A DNA stretch of 64,000 nt. It comes from an uncultured Bacteroidota bacterium. GTDB lineage: Bacteria; Bacteroidota; Bacteroidia; Flavobacteriales; Flavobacteriaceae. The DNA lies in the NCBI GenBank assembly GCA_902614065.1, contig CACMJT010000003.1, positions 113,389 to 177,388 on the forward strand, given 5' to 3'. Of the stretch, positions 36,836-46,442 are shown piece by piece (positions within the stretch are counted from its first letter, which is position 1; every line of letters starts with the position of its first letter). A model generated the notes under the pieces. That model did no database searches and was not told where the DNA came from. It saw nothing but the letters and a program-made list of their open reading frames with translations. The position numbers were made by a program, and so were the translations under genes.

Positions 36836-37261
36836 GTGAAAAGTAAGGAGAACAAATACGATAAAGCATACTTAAAAATGGCTAGAGAATGGGGTAACCT
36901 GTCCTATTGCGAAAGAAGAAAAGTCGGGGCTCTGATTGTCAAGGACAGAATGATAATCTCGGATGGCTATAACGGTACTCCCACAGGTATGGAGAATATA
37001 TGTGAGGATGAAGAAAACTACACGAAGTGGTATGTGCTTCATGCAGAGGCAAATGCAATAATGAAAGTTGCCTCTTCAACACAATCATGCTCAGGAGCAA
37101 CATTATATGTTACTCTTTCACCTTGCAAGGATTGTAGTAAATTGATTTATCAAGCTGGTATTGTGAGAGTGGTTTATATAGACCAGTATAAGGATACCAC
37201 AGGAATTGATTTTTTAAAAGATGCTGGTGTTGAGGTGGTTCAAATCCCTAATCCTTATTGA
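36836..37261 (+). CDS. dCMP deaminase family protein
   Basis: The 141-residue protein has the zinc-site motifs LHAEANAI and SPCKDCSKLI and the early Cys/Gly pattern SYCERRKVGALIV, SDGYNGTP. It converts dCMP to dUMP for dTMP synthesis. The start is a GTG immediately after the preceding stop. The 3' end overlaps a convergent small gene by 14 bases. Its closeness to the nrd genes fits a nucleotide-metabolism role. Confidence 0.93.
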   Translation: MKSKENKYDKAYLKMAREWGNLSYCERRKVGALIVKDRMIISDGYNGTPTGMENICEDEENYTKWYVLHAEANAIMKVASSTQSCSGATLYVTLSPCKDCSKLIYQAGIVRVVYIDQYKDTTGIDFLKDAGVEVVQIPNPY

Positions 37262-37442
37262 TTTTACCAACTTTTTCGGATAGTATAAAGATTATAATTA
37301 ATAGCGCAGCACAAGATGTTGCTAGCATTCCGATCAATGAAATCCTATTTTCCGCTGAAAGCAATGCGTAATTAAAGTCATAATAAAAAATATTAATACC
37401 AAGCACAATTAGACATAAGGATAGTATTAAATATTTAATCAT
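37248..37442 (-). CDS. Small two-helix membrane protein (64 aa)
   Basis: The 64-residue protein has two TM segments (about 2-22 and 33-56) and a charged tail (SEKVGKINKD). It lies downstream of nrdA with about 42 bases between them. Its 3' end overlaps the dCMP deaminase gene by 14 bases. Family unknown; it resembles the other tiny hairpin proteins of the window only in layout. Confidence 0.6.
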   Translation of the reverse strand: MIKYLILSLCLIVLGINIFYYDFNYALLSAENRISLIGMLATSCAALLIIIFILSEKVGKINKD

Positions 37443-37484
37443 TGAAATTGGTGATGATATGTAGATTGATAAACTTTAGACAGA

Positions 37485-39188
37485 TTAACCCTCACAGCTT
37501 TCACACTCCTTTTTCTGTTTGAACTTTTGTGCTGCATTCATACTATGCTGATAGTAGAGAGACTTTAGTCCTAGTTTCCATGCTGTAACGTGAATTTTGT
37601 TAACTTCTTTGGTTGGGGTATCTGGATGAATGATTATGTTGAGTGATTGACCTTGATCTATATAGTTTTGTCTATTGGCTGCTTGATATATAATTGATAA
37701 TTGGTCAATTTCTGGATATGTTTTAAAGACCTCTTTTTCATTTTCAGATAAGAAATCTAGACCTTGGACAGAACCATCCATGTCTCTAATTTCTTTCCAA
37801 ACCTCTGGTGTATTCATGCCTTTATCTTCAAGAAGTTTTACCAAAAAAGGGTTTTTAATAGTTGTTTTAATTTTTGCAATATCCTTAACATAAATGTTTG
37901 ACCATATTGGCTCTATACCTTGAGATACTTGACCCAATATAAAGGCAGATGATGTGGTTGGAGCGATTGCGTTGAGAGTCGTATTCCTTCTTCCATAGCC
38001 TTTGAGTAGTTCTGGTTCCCCAAATTTTTCTGCTAGGTGTTTGGATGCTATGTTTGAGCGTTTTTGGATTAGCTTAAAAACCTCACTATTTAAATTGTAT
38101 GCTTCTTGACTGTCAAAGGGTAACATTTTAGACTGTAGCAAGGAATGCCATCCCAAAGCCCCCATTCCAAGAGCACGGTTGTCCTTGGAAAAGTTATATG
38201 CTCTTTCCATAAAAAGGAAAGTTTGTTGATCATCTAAGTTTGGAGAGTTTTTATATCTCTCAAGTTTTTCAAGGAACTCTGTTATTACCGCATCTAGAAA
38301 ATAAATCATTGTTTCAACAGCATCCGTATCCTTCCACTTATCGTAATGCAATACATTGATGCTTGACAAAACACAAACAAAAGACCATTTGTGATCTGAG
38401 GGTAGCATAATTTCTGTACATAAATTACTTGCATAAATCGGCAATTTCTTGTCCTTGTATACATCAGCTGCATTGTTGTTTGCGTTGTCTGTGAAGAAAA
38501 TATATGGATAGCCCATTTCTCCACGGCTTTGCAATACCTTAGCCCAAACAGTCCTTTTATCATTGTCCCCGTCAATCATTTCTTGCATCCAATCATTGGT
38601 TACTGTGACTCCGTGTGTTAGTTCTTGTATTGGGTTTCCCTCGGTTCCTATTTCTAGGAATTCCATAATGTCTGGATGATCAATTGGAAGATATGGAGAA
38701 AAACGACCTCTTCTGACAGACCCTTGACTGACAACATCAACCATGGACTCAAAGAGTTTCATCAAATGAACAGCACCTGATGCTTGTCCATTGTCTTTTA
38801 TTTCAGCTCCTCGGTGTCTGATTTTTCCAAAGTAGCCAGATGTTCCCCCGCCTAATTTGGACATCATTCCAACTTCTGATTGAGAATATAAAATATTTCC
38901 AATGTCATCATCAATGTGAGAACCAAAACAACTAATTGGGAGCCCTCGTTCTTTCCCAAAGTTTGACCAAACAGGTGAGGCTAAGGAATAGTAGCCTTGT
39001 GACATGTAATGATAAAATTTTTCAGCATACCCCGGCATTTGGAGTATTTCTTCAGCTCTTTTAGCAATATTTGCAATACGTTCTTCGGCTGTAATCCCTT
39101 CACCTAAGTACCCGGCAGCAAGAAACTTTCTGCTATTTTCGTTAAGCCAAGCAAATGTTTTTTCGGTAGTTAGGTTGTCGGTTTGCAT
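37485..39188 (-). CDS. nrdA: Ribonucleotide reductase large subunit lacking the ATP-cone
   Basis: Catalytic subunit of class I RNR. Active-site residues are present: Cys in GLPISCFGS, the N-x-C-x-E motif in SNLCTEIMLPSD, the partner Cys in FVCVLSSIN, the radical-path Tyr pair (GLKSLYYQHS) and a C-terminal redox Cys pair (KKECESC). At 567 residues it is much shorter than NrdA with an ATP-cone (about 750 aa); the N-terminus starts directly with the helical domain. The cone is on NrdB, 3 bases upstream. This is the NrdA/NrdB type known from Leeuwenhoekiella and Flavobacterium. Confidence 0.95.
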   Translation of the reverse strand: MQTDNLTTEKTFAWLNENSRKFLAAGYLGEGITAEERIANIAKRAEEILQMPGYAEKFYHYMSQGYYSLASPVWSNFGKERGLPISCFGSHIDDDIGNILYSQSEVGMMSKLGGGTSGYFGKIRHRGAEIKDNGQASGAVHLMKLFESMVDVVSQGSVRRGRFSPYLPIDHPDIMEFLEIGTEGNPIQELTHGVTVTNDWMQEMIDGDNDKRTVWAKVLQSRGEMGYPYIFFTDNANNNAADVYKDKKLPIYASNLCTEIMLPSDHKWSFVCVLSSINVLHYDKWKDTDAVETMIYFLDAVITEFLEKLERYKNSPNLDDQQTFLFMERAYNFSKDNRALGMGALGWHSLLQSKMLPFDSQEAYNLNSEVFKLIQKRSNIASKHLAEKFGEPELLKGYGRRNTTLNAIAPTTSSAFILGQVSQGIEPIWSNIYVKDIAKIKTTIKNPFLVKLLEDKGMNTPEVWKEIRDMDGSVQGLDFLSENEKEVFKTYPEIDQLSIIYQAANRQNYIDQGQSLNIIIHPDTPTKEVNKIHVTAWKLGLKSLYYQHSMNAAQKFKQKKECESCEG

Positions 39189-39191
39189 ACT

Positions 39192-40466
39192 TTAGAATAG
39201 GTCGTCGCTTGTTATACTTTGTGTTTTTTTACTGTAATTTATCGATCTCTTAACAAAAAAGTCACCGTGTTTGGTTCCTATGATTTCATCATCAAACCAT
39301 TCTGTCTCTGAGACCAAATCTTGATCCACATCAAACACTTTTTCGATGCCAATGCTCTCTAAGGAATTGTTAAATCTGTTTTTTAGGAATTCGTTGACAA
39401 CCGCTTTTGGTAAAAAATCTAGTTCACCATTCTCGAAAATCCAGTCAACAACTTCACTTTCTGCTTCAAAAGCATCTTTGCACATTTGTTGTATGCTCTC
39501 GTGATAATTTTTTGTGAACCAATCTGGATTTTCTTTTTGCAAGATTTTTATTAAGTCAATTCCAAAGTCTCCGTGGATTTGTTCCTCCTTGGATGTTGCT
39601 TCAACTACATTTGAAATTCCTTTCAACATGTTTTTGTGTTTGTTAAATGCCATTATAATCAAAAACTGAGAGAATAAGGAAACATGTTCAATAAATAAAG
39701 AGAAGAGAAGGATTGATTCCGCGTATTCTCTGTTGTCATCACTCTTTGAGTTTTTGAGTGCTGTTTCTAAATAGCGTACTCGTTTCATGATGGCAGGTTT
39801 TTTCTTTAATTCTTTAAATTCAGAATTTAGTCCAAGTATTTCTAGTAAGTGTGAGTAGGCATCGGCATGGCGGACTTCACTTTCGGCAAAAGTTGATCCT
39901 ACTGAGCCAATTTCTGGTTTAGGAATCCTGTGATATATGTCTCCCCAGAAGGATTTAACTGCGACCTCTATTTGTGAGATTGCTAACATTGTGTTTTTTA
40001 TTGCGCTGCGCTCTGAGTCCGTAAGCTGGATTTTAAAGTCTTGTATGTCACTGGTGAAATTAAATTCTGAGTGAATCCAGTACGAGTGTCTGATTGCAGG
40101 AACATATTCATAGAGGTGGGGATACTCATAGGGTTTTAGGTTAATACGTTTTTCGAAAATATCAGTTTGCCTTTGTTGGGTTCTTTTGTTTCTGTAAAGG
40201 ATGTACGCTTTTGCAACTTCTTTAAACTTGCTTTCCATTAATTCATTCTCTACAATATCTTGTACCTCTTCAATTGTTGGGACATAGGTCTGATCGTTGT
40301 CTTTTCTGCCGATTAACTTTTGATAAACCGACAAGGCAACGTCCTGTGCATTTTCCTGCGTGCCATTTCCAACAGCATTCATGGCTTTATGGATTGCTCC
40401 AGTGATCTTGTCCAAGCTGAAAGGTTTGGTGCTGAAGTCTCTCTTGATAATATATTCTATCTCCAT
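39192..40466 (-). CDS. nrdB: Ribonucleotide reductase radical subunit with N-terminal ATP-cone (class Id-like)
   Basis: The 424-residue protein is about 80-90 residues longer than most NrdB. Residues 1 to about 95 form an ATP-cone (IIKRDFSTKPFSLDKITGAI, EVQDIVENELMES, YILYRNKR), followed by the ferritin-like domain. Metal ligands are visible in FAESEVRHADAYSHLL and EEQIHGDFG. The Tyr equivalent to the E. coli radical site is retained (RHADAY). In the characterised relatives the cofactor is dimanganese and allosteric inhibition by dATP acts through this NrdB cone. It is upstream of nrdA in one operon. Confidence 0.95.
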   Translation of the reverse strand: MEIEYIIKRDFSTKPFSLDKITGAIHKAMNAVGNGTQENAQDVALSVYQKLIGRKDNDQTYVPTIEEVQDIVENELMESKFKEVAKAYILYRNKRTQQRQTDIFEKRINLKPYEYPHLYEYVPAIRHSYWIHSEFNFTSDIQDFKIQLTDSERSAIKNTMLAISQIEVAVKSFWGDIYHRIPKPEIGSVGSTFAESEVRHADAYSHLLEILGLNSEFKELKKKPAIMKRVRYLETALKNSKSDDNREYAESILLFSLFIEHVSLFSQFLIIMAFNKHKNMLKGISNVVEATSKEEQIHGDFGIDLIKILQKENPDWFTKNYHESIQQMCKDAFEAESEVVDWIFENGELDFLPKAVVNEFLKNRFNNSLESIGIEKVFDVDQDLVSETEWFDDEIIGTKHGDFFVKRSINYSKKTQSITSDDLF

Positions 40467-40781
40467 AATGTATAATAATAATTTAAAGGCAAACGGTAAA
40501 TTCTAAAATTTTACCACAAGTGAAGTTCTAACTTATTTTACCTGCTTCAAAAGGTGGTCTAGTAACTTTTTCAACAAAGTTTTCAACATGCACATTTTTA
40601 AAAAAAGTTATTGTAATGTACGCAATAATTCACATATTTTAGAGTAATTTAAACCTGTCACGTTTAAAATATTTTTAAAATCTGAAAATAAATTGAAATA
40701 TACATTTTTATGATTAGTAAACAATTATTTTTCTGATTATGCAATTTATTTAAAAAAATAAAAATCGCTTTTTTAAAAAAT
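40467..40781. other. 315-bp AT-rich intergenic region, nrdBA promoter area
   Basis: This gap lies between the end of arsC and the start of nrdB (both minus strand). The only ORF listed in it (61 aa) overlaps arsC out of frame and has Lys/Phe-rich random-looking composition, so I do not call it. An interrupted inverted repeat AACTTT-TTCAAC-AAAGTT lies at 40564-40581. I see no NrdR box (no ACACWATATATWGTGT-like pair) and no confident -7 box. The nrdBA promoter is expected here but is not resolved. Confidence 0.5.
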
Positions 40782-41195
40782 TTAAAAATATGTCGCACAA
40801 AATTCTTGGCAAAACTTTTTGATTTCATTTCTGGACTTTTCAAAACCAAAAATTAGTCTTTCTTCATCCTCAATTTTTGACGGATCAAAGAAATTTTTAT
40901 GAATTCTAACAGCTTTTTTTGAAAAATAACTAGGACATGTTTCGTTCGCATGATCACAAACTGTGATAATAAAATCAAAATCAATTTTTTCAAACTCTGA
41001 TATATGATTACTTTCATTTTGGGAAATATCAACACCATCATCTTTCATAATTTTTATTGCGTTTTCATTAATAGCATGGTTTTCTACACCAGCACTATAA
41101 ACCTGAGCTTTTCCGATTAAAAATCCTTTCAAGTATCCCTCTGCCATTTGACTCCTGCAAGAATTACCAGTACATAACACCAATACTTTTTTCAC
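40782..41195 (-). CDS. arsC: Arsenate reductase, thioredoxin-dependent (LMW-phosphatase fold)
   Basis: The 137-residue protein starts with the P-loop MKKVLVLCTGNSCRSQMAEG (CX5R) and has the second Cys region DFIITVCDHANETCPSY, matching ArsC of the Staphylococcus type. It reduces arsenate to arsenite. No arsenite exporter is visible. It is 20 bases downstream of the PiT phosphate transporter gene, so it is likely co-transcribed; arsenate enters through phosphate transporters, which gives the pairing sense. Confidence 0.92.
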   Translation of the reverse strand: MKKVLVLCTGNSCRSQMAEGYLKGFLIGKAQVYSAGVENHAINENAIKIMKDDGVDISQNESNHISEFEKIDFDFIITVCDHANETCPSYFSKKAVRIHKNFFDPSKIEDEERLIFGFEKSRNEIKKFCQEFCATYF

Positions 41196-41215
41196 AGTCT
41201 GAGATTAATGAATTA

Positions 41216-43492
41216 CTATTCCTTTATTTTTTTGTCGTATTTGTCTGAGTACAATTCTAAAATTTTTAAGTACTCACTTACTATGTTTTGGGTCTTATTT
41301 AAAAACTCAAAATATAATCGTGTGTTTCTAGGGCCTGAATCTTTGTCCTTGGTTTGTGACACCTGTGATTTAATCTTCTTATTCAATGATTTTATTAAGG
41401 ATTCTTTTATTGTGAAAATACTTTTAATTTCCTCATATTCTTGCTTTTCAAATGTTTGAACTATTTTTTTAAAAAAATTATTCATATCATCTTCCAATTC
41501 TTTTAACTCTCTCAGCTGATTGTACGTAAGTCCTCTATGATTGTTATTAAAGTGTTTATATATGGACTTAGTAATAGTCTGCATAGATAAGGTAATATTT
41601 TCCAGCCCACCCAGAATTTTCATATGAAAATCAGATGCTGATTCTTTAGACCCTTCATCTAAATTTTTAATAAAATAGAATACATTGTTTGCAATCAGGT
41701 CAACATCTTTGTCTAGTTTTGATACTGTTGTCTGATTTTCTTTAAGTGTTGAAATATCTTTAGAAGCTAGACCTTCAAATGTTTTCTGAAATAGTTTATT
41801 TATCCTTTTTGAAAATTTTGTGATATTTTTTGAGCTTTCAAAGATTACTCCTTTGATAGATTTGCTTTCAATCATTTCAAGTTCTTCTTCCTCAATTTCT
41901 TTTATTCTTCTTTCTTTATGTAAAAAATAATTCTTAGTTAAGACGTAACCCACTAAAATCACCAATACGATTAGTCCAACTTCTTCAAAGTAGTAGAGCA
42001 TGGATACGATTATTCCAGAAGCAGTGAAGGCGATTAGAGCTGTCATTAACCATCCACCGATTACATTTATAACACCTGCAACCCTGTAAACAGCGCTTTC
42101 ACTTCCCCATGCTTTATCTGCGAGTGAAGTTCCCATTGCTACCATGAATGTTACATATGTTGTAGATAGTGGAAGTTTATATGATGTTGCCACAGAAATT
42201 AAAATTGCAGCGACTACTAAATTTACAGAAGCTCTTATCTTATCAAAAGCTGGTCTGTCTTTTCTAAGTATTAGTGTATTGATTTTAGGTTTTATGTATT
42301 GACTATCTACAAAATCAAGTATTGGTTTTGGTGTTATTTTTGAAAAATTTTCTGCAAATGCTGATCCAGCTCTAACAAGAAACCTTGATAGAAAATTTGG
42401 TTCAAATCTTTCAATTGTTTCCTCTTGCCTTGAAAGATCAATAGATGTTTTAATTACAGATTTTGCTTTTGATGACGTCCATAAAGTAAGTACCATGATT
42501 ATTCCTGCACCTAATAATATAAATGTTGGAGCAGAAACTTTTTCGCTCAAAATTTCCATTGTAAAACTCTCAGCTGAGACTCCACTTGCAGACCACGCCA
42601 AGAAGGACTCATAACCAGCAATCGGAACCCCTATGAAATTTACTAGATCATTTCCTGCAAATGCCAATGCAAGTGCAAAGGTTCCAACACAAATAATTAG
42701 TGTATAAATATTTAATTTAAAAACAGAGTTGAATAGATATGATAGCAATGTTAAAGTTAGCAGCGATAGTAAGACAATCATGTTAAGGTTAATATCAATG
42801 AAGTTGGAGATGGATAAGCCACCTAAGATATCATATTGATTCTCAGAATATGGTGTCCCTTTAAGACCTTTGATAACAATAAAATAAAATATGGATGTCA
42901 ATGCTATTCCACCAAACAAAGAACCCATCCATTTTGCTTTTTCCTCAAATTCGAACGATAAAATAATTCTTGATATAAATTGTATTAGCGCACCTATTGA
43001 AAAAGCAACTATAACAGAGAAGAAAATCCCAAAAATAATTTGAGTTGCTTTTGATGTATTGATATAATCACTTAGTTCTACAAAGCTTAAATCCAAAGCT
43101 GATAATTTAATTAATGAGATAACAACAGCAGCACCAAGCAACTCAAAAACTATTGAGACTGTTGTGGAAGTAGGAAGTCCATAAGAATTAAAAACATCCA
43201 ATAATAATATGTCAGTAATCATTACTGCCATAAAAATTATCATGATCTCCGAAAAAACGAACATTTCTGGATTAAAAATTCCTTTCCTTGCAACTTCCAT
43301 CATCCCACTTGATGATATTGCTCCAAAAGCAACGCCTAATGATGCAATTACCATGAGAGTTTTGAATGAGACAACTTTTGACCCAATTGCTGAGTTTAAA
43401 AAATTCACAGCATCGTTACTGACACCAACCACTAAGTCAGCAATCGCGAGAAGACCTAATATTACGACAAGAATTAAGTAAAAATCTGACAT
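41216..43492 (-). CDS. PiT family inorganic phosphate transporter with PhoU-like C-terminal domain
   Basis: The 758-residue protein has two PiT repeat halves with the conserved GVSNDAVNFLNSAIGSK near the N-terminus and FAGNDLVNFIGVPIAG in the second repeat, plus LSTTYVTFMVAMGTSLAD. About ten hydrophobic helices run to residue 530. A helical cytoplasmic tail (about 560-758) resembles DUF47/PhoU, a typical Bacteroidota extension. It imports phosphate with a cation. The gene starts 23 bases after the TonB receptor stop and is followed by arsC: TonB receptor-PiT-arsC is one unit. Confidence 0.94.
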   Translation of the reverse strand: MSDFYLILVVILGLLAIADLVVGVSNDAVNFLNSAIGSKVVSFKTLMVIASLGVAFGAISSSGMMEVARKGIFNPEMFVFSEIMIIFMAVMITDILLLDVFNSYGLPTSTTVSIVFELLGAAVVISLIKLSALDLSFVELSDYINTSKATQIIFGIFFSVIVAFSIGALIQFISRIILSFEFEEKAKWMGSLFGGIALTSIFYFIVIKGLKGTPYSENQYDILGGLSISNFIDINLNMIVLLSLLTLTLLSYLFNSVFKLNIYTLIICVGTFALALAFAGNDLVNFIGVPIAGYESFLAWSASGVSAESFTMEILSEKVSAPTFILLGAGIIMVLTLWTSSKAKSVIKTSIDLSRQEETIERFEPNFLSRFLVRAGSAFAENFSKITPKPILDFVDSQYIKPKINTLILRKDRPAFDKIRASVNLVVAAILISVATSYKLPLSTTYVTFMVAMGTSLADKAWGSESAVYRVAGVINVIGGWLMTALIAFTASGIIVSMLYYFEEVGLIVLVILVGYVLTKNYFLHKERRIKEIEEEELEMIESKSIKGVIFESSKNITKFSKRINKLFQKTFEGLASKDISTLKENQTTVSKLDKDVDLIANNVFYFIKNLDEGSKESASDFHMKILGGLENITLSMQTITKSIYKHFNNNHRGLTYNQLRELKELEDDMNNFFKKIVQTFEKQEYEEIKSIFTIKESLIKSLNKKIKSQVSQTKDKDSGPRNTRLYFEFLNKTQNIVSEYLKILELYSDKYDKKIKE

Positions 43493-43515
43493 TAAAAGAA
43501 CTAAGTTAAAAATAA

Positions 43516-46308
43516 TTACAGGTTAATAGAGTAGCCCAATGAAAATTTTACTCCTGGGTCTCTAAATGTATAAATTTGATCAATTGATCTGAATGACTCT
43601 GCAAAACTCTCTCTTTTGCTGCCCAGTATATTTTCAACTTTTAAATTAATTGATTTTTTACTCTCTTGACCAAAGCTTTTTGAAAAAGTGAAGTTCAAAC
43701 TTTCAAATGGATGAGTATATATATCAGGATTATAACCAGCACCAACGACCTCCAAAGTTTTACCTTGCATGTTAAAGTACAGGCCGGCTCTTGTTCCATT
43801 TTGATTGTTAAAATCTAAACTAGCGTTAATCAAATATGGTGATTGACCCTGAAGTTGTCTTGAACCTGTAAGCGTTTCACCATCTCTGAGTGCAAGTGTT
43901 CTTAAGTTCGTTTCAACTTGCCCATAAGTTTGTTTGGATTCAATCAATGAAGCATTAATATTCGCATTAAAAAAATTGTTCAAATTTTTTCTAAATTCAA
44001 TTTCAAGCCCATAGACTTTGGCTTCACCTAGATTTCTTGGTTGAAATGTTTCACGAGCCTGCTCATAATAACTAAGTTCAATAGGGTCTTTAAAAACTTT
44101 ATAAAAAGCACTTATTGCAAACAATTCATTTCCTTCTCCAAAATTTTCAAATCTTAAATCTATATTATCAATATAGGTTGGTTTTAAATTTAAATTTCCA
44201 ATGAAAGTTATGTTTGAAAGGGGATCAAAAATTTCTGCAATAGAAGCTTCTTTAAAAGAGGGTCTAGCAGTTGTTTTTGAATAGGATAATCTATAATTGC
44301 TGTTCTCTGTGATAGCAAAAATGAAATTTGCAGAAGGAAAAACATCAAATTTATCAATTACTTTTTCATCAACTAAGTTTTGAAACCCAGAGCTATCCTG
44401 ACCTGTGTAAATTGTAAAATAATTTTCAGCTCTGAGCCCTATGATTGATCTAAAACTTGGACTTATTTTAAATTCAAGTGAACTGTACCCTGCATAATTA
44501 TTTTGACTTGCATCAAAAGATTTACCTTGTTGGATAAGGTTATATGTCAAATCAATATGATTTCCATTTGTGTTAGTAAGTGACCAAATATTTTCCGGAA
44601 AAAGTAATTCATCAGCATTGCCTGTGACCCCAGAGTTAACGGTAATTTGCGTACTATATATGTCATAATCTCTTTGCTTATAAGAACCAAATAAACCAAA
44701 CTTAAAAAGAGCATCGTTACCAAATAATGAAAGTTTATTGGTAATATCTATTTTAGAAACAACATTAATTTCATTTAAATCACGCCAGATTCTTGTTGGT
44801 CGTGTGTTCGTTGGAACTCTATATCCTCCATCATCAGTTAATTGAAAAGATGTGGTTCTTGCATCCTTGTCTTGTATCGATGATCTTGTTGGTGATAACT
44901 TCCATTCAATTTTCCAATCTCCATTATCCAAGCTGTGGGTTCCAGAAAATAAAAGATTTGAAATTGCCCTTTCAGTATACTCTAAATTGTCTTTCTTCAA
45001 ATCAATAAAATCTGTATCAAATCTTGATTGAAAAAAACTGCCTGCAGAAGATTCTCCGTTTTGAATGTGCAGCAGATTTAACTTTAATTTTGAATTATTA
45101 GTCTTATAAGAAACACCACCCATTCCGCTTAAAATAACATTATTAATGCCTAGATCGCCGTTCTGAGTATTTGAAGGATCCAGTTCATAAATACTTGAAT
45201 TAGTGTTCTTGAAATAATTATTATTTTGAGCATTTTCGTAATATTCCGTTTCGTTCTTGTAGGAAACAGAACCAAAATAACCTATTTTATTTTCACCATC
45301 TTTTCCAACATTTTTTTGATTTCCACCTGAAATTGAAAAACTATAATCACCCAAACTCGATTGACGTAAAGCAGATAGATTGGAAGAGTATTTGTTGGTA
45401 ATCTCAGTTTGAATCGGCTGATTAAAAACTTCTAAAAAAGTATAGTTCTTTTTTGGATGAACCGGAAGAGACCTAGTGCCATCATCAAAACCAAGGAAAT
45501 CTGTACTTCCACCAGAATATCCAAGGTAATCATTGTTGTAATGCATATCAGGATTGTAAGCCGTTCCAATGGAAATTGACAATTGTTTACTCGTAGGAAA
45601 TTCTTTTGTTACTACGTCAACAATACCCCCAGTAAAATCGGCTGGCATTTCAGCAGTAGAAGATTTTATAACGATAACGTTATCCAAAATATTTGTGGGA
45701 AATAAATCCATTTGTACTGTATTTCTATCTGGATCAAGCCCCGGAATATCAATTCCATTTAAAATAGACTTGGTATAACGATCTCCCAAACCTCTAACAT
45801 AAACATACTTTCCACCTTGTACTGAAACTCCAGGAACAGATTTAACTGCAGATGCGATATCGGATGCACCTGTACTTTTTATTCTTTGAGAGGAAAGACC
45901 ATCCACGAGACTAGCAGATTTTTTTTGAAATGATAAAACAGCGGATTCGGTATTTTTTCTAGCACTGACAGTAACAACAACCTCATCCAACCCTTCCGCT
46001 AAAACTTCCATAATGACATTCACCTCTTTTGGGCTTAAACTATTAATTTCTACTTCACTAATTTCAATGGTTTTATAACCCAGGTAACTAAATTGAAGAG
46101 TGTATATTCCTTCATCTAAAAAAATCTCAAAATTTCCATCAAAATCTGATGTTGTTCCCGTCCCGGTTTCTTTAATAAGAATATTGGCAAAAGGAACAGG
46201 GTCTTGGAAATCAGCATCTGTTATTGTTCCTCTTACAATCCCGCCTTGTGAATAGGATAAATAAGAAATAAAAAATGCAATTAATGCAAGAATTGTGTAT
46301 CGCTTCAT
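43516..46308 (-). CDS. TonB-dependent outer-membrane receptor of the phosphate island (minus strand)
   Basis: The 930-residue receptor has a signal peptide (ending FISYLSYSQG), a carboxypeptidase-like domain (DADFQDPVPFANILIKETG; TLQFSYLGYKTIEI), a plug domain (KSVPGVSVQGGKYVYVRGLG; MPADFTGGIVDVVTKEFP) and a long barrel ending VKFSLGYSINL. The RGLGDRYTKSILNG signature belongs to the TBDT subgroup without SusD. Co-transcription with PiT and arsC suggests uptake of a phosphorus source; the exact ligand is unknown. It has its own promoter with TTAAC repeats. Confidence 0.92.
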   Translation of the reverse strand: MKRYTILALIAFFISYLSYSQGGIVRGTITDADFQDPVPFANILIKETGTGTTSDFDGNFEIFLDEGIYTLQFSYLGYKTIEISEVEINSLSPKEVNVIMEVLAEGLDEVVVTVSARKNTESAVLSFQKKSASLVDGLSSQRIKSTGASDIASAVKSVPGVSVQGGKYVYVRGLGDRYTKSILNGIDIPGLDPDRNTVQMDLFPTNILDNVIVIKSSTAEMPADFTGGIVDVVTKEFPTSKQLSISIGTAYNPDMHYNNDYLGYSGGSTDFLGFDDGTRSLPVHPKKNYTFLEVFNQPIQTEITNKYSSNLSALRQSSLGDYSFSISGGNQKNVGKDGENKIGYFGSVSYKNETEYYENAQNNNYFKNTNSSIYELDPSNTQNGDLGINNVILSGMGGVSYKTNNSKLKLNLLHIQNGESSAGSFFQSRFDTDFIDLKKDNLEYTERAISNLLFSGTHSLDNGDWKIEWKLSPTRSSIQDKDARTTSFQLTDDGGYRVPTNTRPTRIWRDLNEINVVSKIDITNKLSLFGNDALFKFGLFGSYKQRDYDIYSTQITVNSGVTGNADELLFPENIWSLTNTNGNHIDLTYNLIQQGKSFDASQNNYAGYSSLEFKISPSFRSIIGLRAENYFTIYTGQDSSGFQNLVDEKVIDKFDVFPSANFIFAITENSNYRLSYSKTTARPSFKEASIAEIFDPLSNITFIGNLNLKPTYIDNIDLRFENFGEGNELFAISAFYKVFKDPIELSYYEQARETFQPRNLGEAKVYGLEIEFRKNLNNFFNANINASLIESKQTYGQVETNLRTLALRDGETLTGSRQLQGQSPYLINASLDFNNQNGTRAGLYFNMQGKTLEVVGAGYNPDIYTHPFESLNFTFSKSFGQESKKSINLKVENILGSKRESFAESFRSIDQIYTFRDPGVKFSLGYSINL

Positions 46309-46326
46309 GGTAGTTTATTGTTTTAA

Positions 46327-46372
46327 CAAATATCCAAGTTCATTATGAATGTCCTGTTAAGAAATGGTTAAT
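46327..46372 (-). promoter_or_regulatory. Promoter of TonB receptor-PiT-arsC with two 11-bp-spaced hexamers
   Basis: On the minus strand TTAACC and TTAACA occur 11 bp apart (plus coordinates about 46355-46371). After exactly 20 bp comes GATATTTG (46327-46334), a 7/8 match to the TAnnTTTG -7 box, 18 bases before the ATG. The same geometry occurs at two other promoters of this island. Proposed as a Pho-type operator; the regulator is not shown. Confidence 0.55.
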
Positions 46373-46374
46373 AA

Positions 46375-46402
46375 AAAACCCACTCATAAGAGTGGGTTTT
46401 TC
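46375..46402 (-). terminator. Rho-independent terminator of the beta-helix lipoprotein gene
   Basis: Perfect 11-bp stem AAAACCCACTC / GAGTGGGTTTT with an ATAA loop and T-rich flanks on both strands. It separates the lipoprotein gene from the TonB receptor gene, so the two are not one obligate transcript. Confidence 0.92.
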
Positions 46403-46442
46403 TACAACTAATAATAATAATTATTTAACTAAACTCATATTT

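Noticed and set aside
40467-40781. NrdR boxes or a DnaA-box cluster upstream of nrdB
   Set aside because: No pair of ACACWATATATWGTGT-like sites and only one imperfect DnaA-like match (TAATTCACA) were seen.
40664-40849. 61-aa ORF on the minus strand between nrdB and arsC
   Set aside because: It overlaps arsC out of frame, is Lys/Phe/Ile-rich as expected of random AT-rich DNA, and has no coupling or start context.
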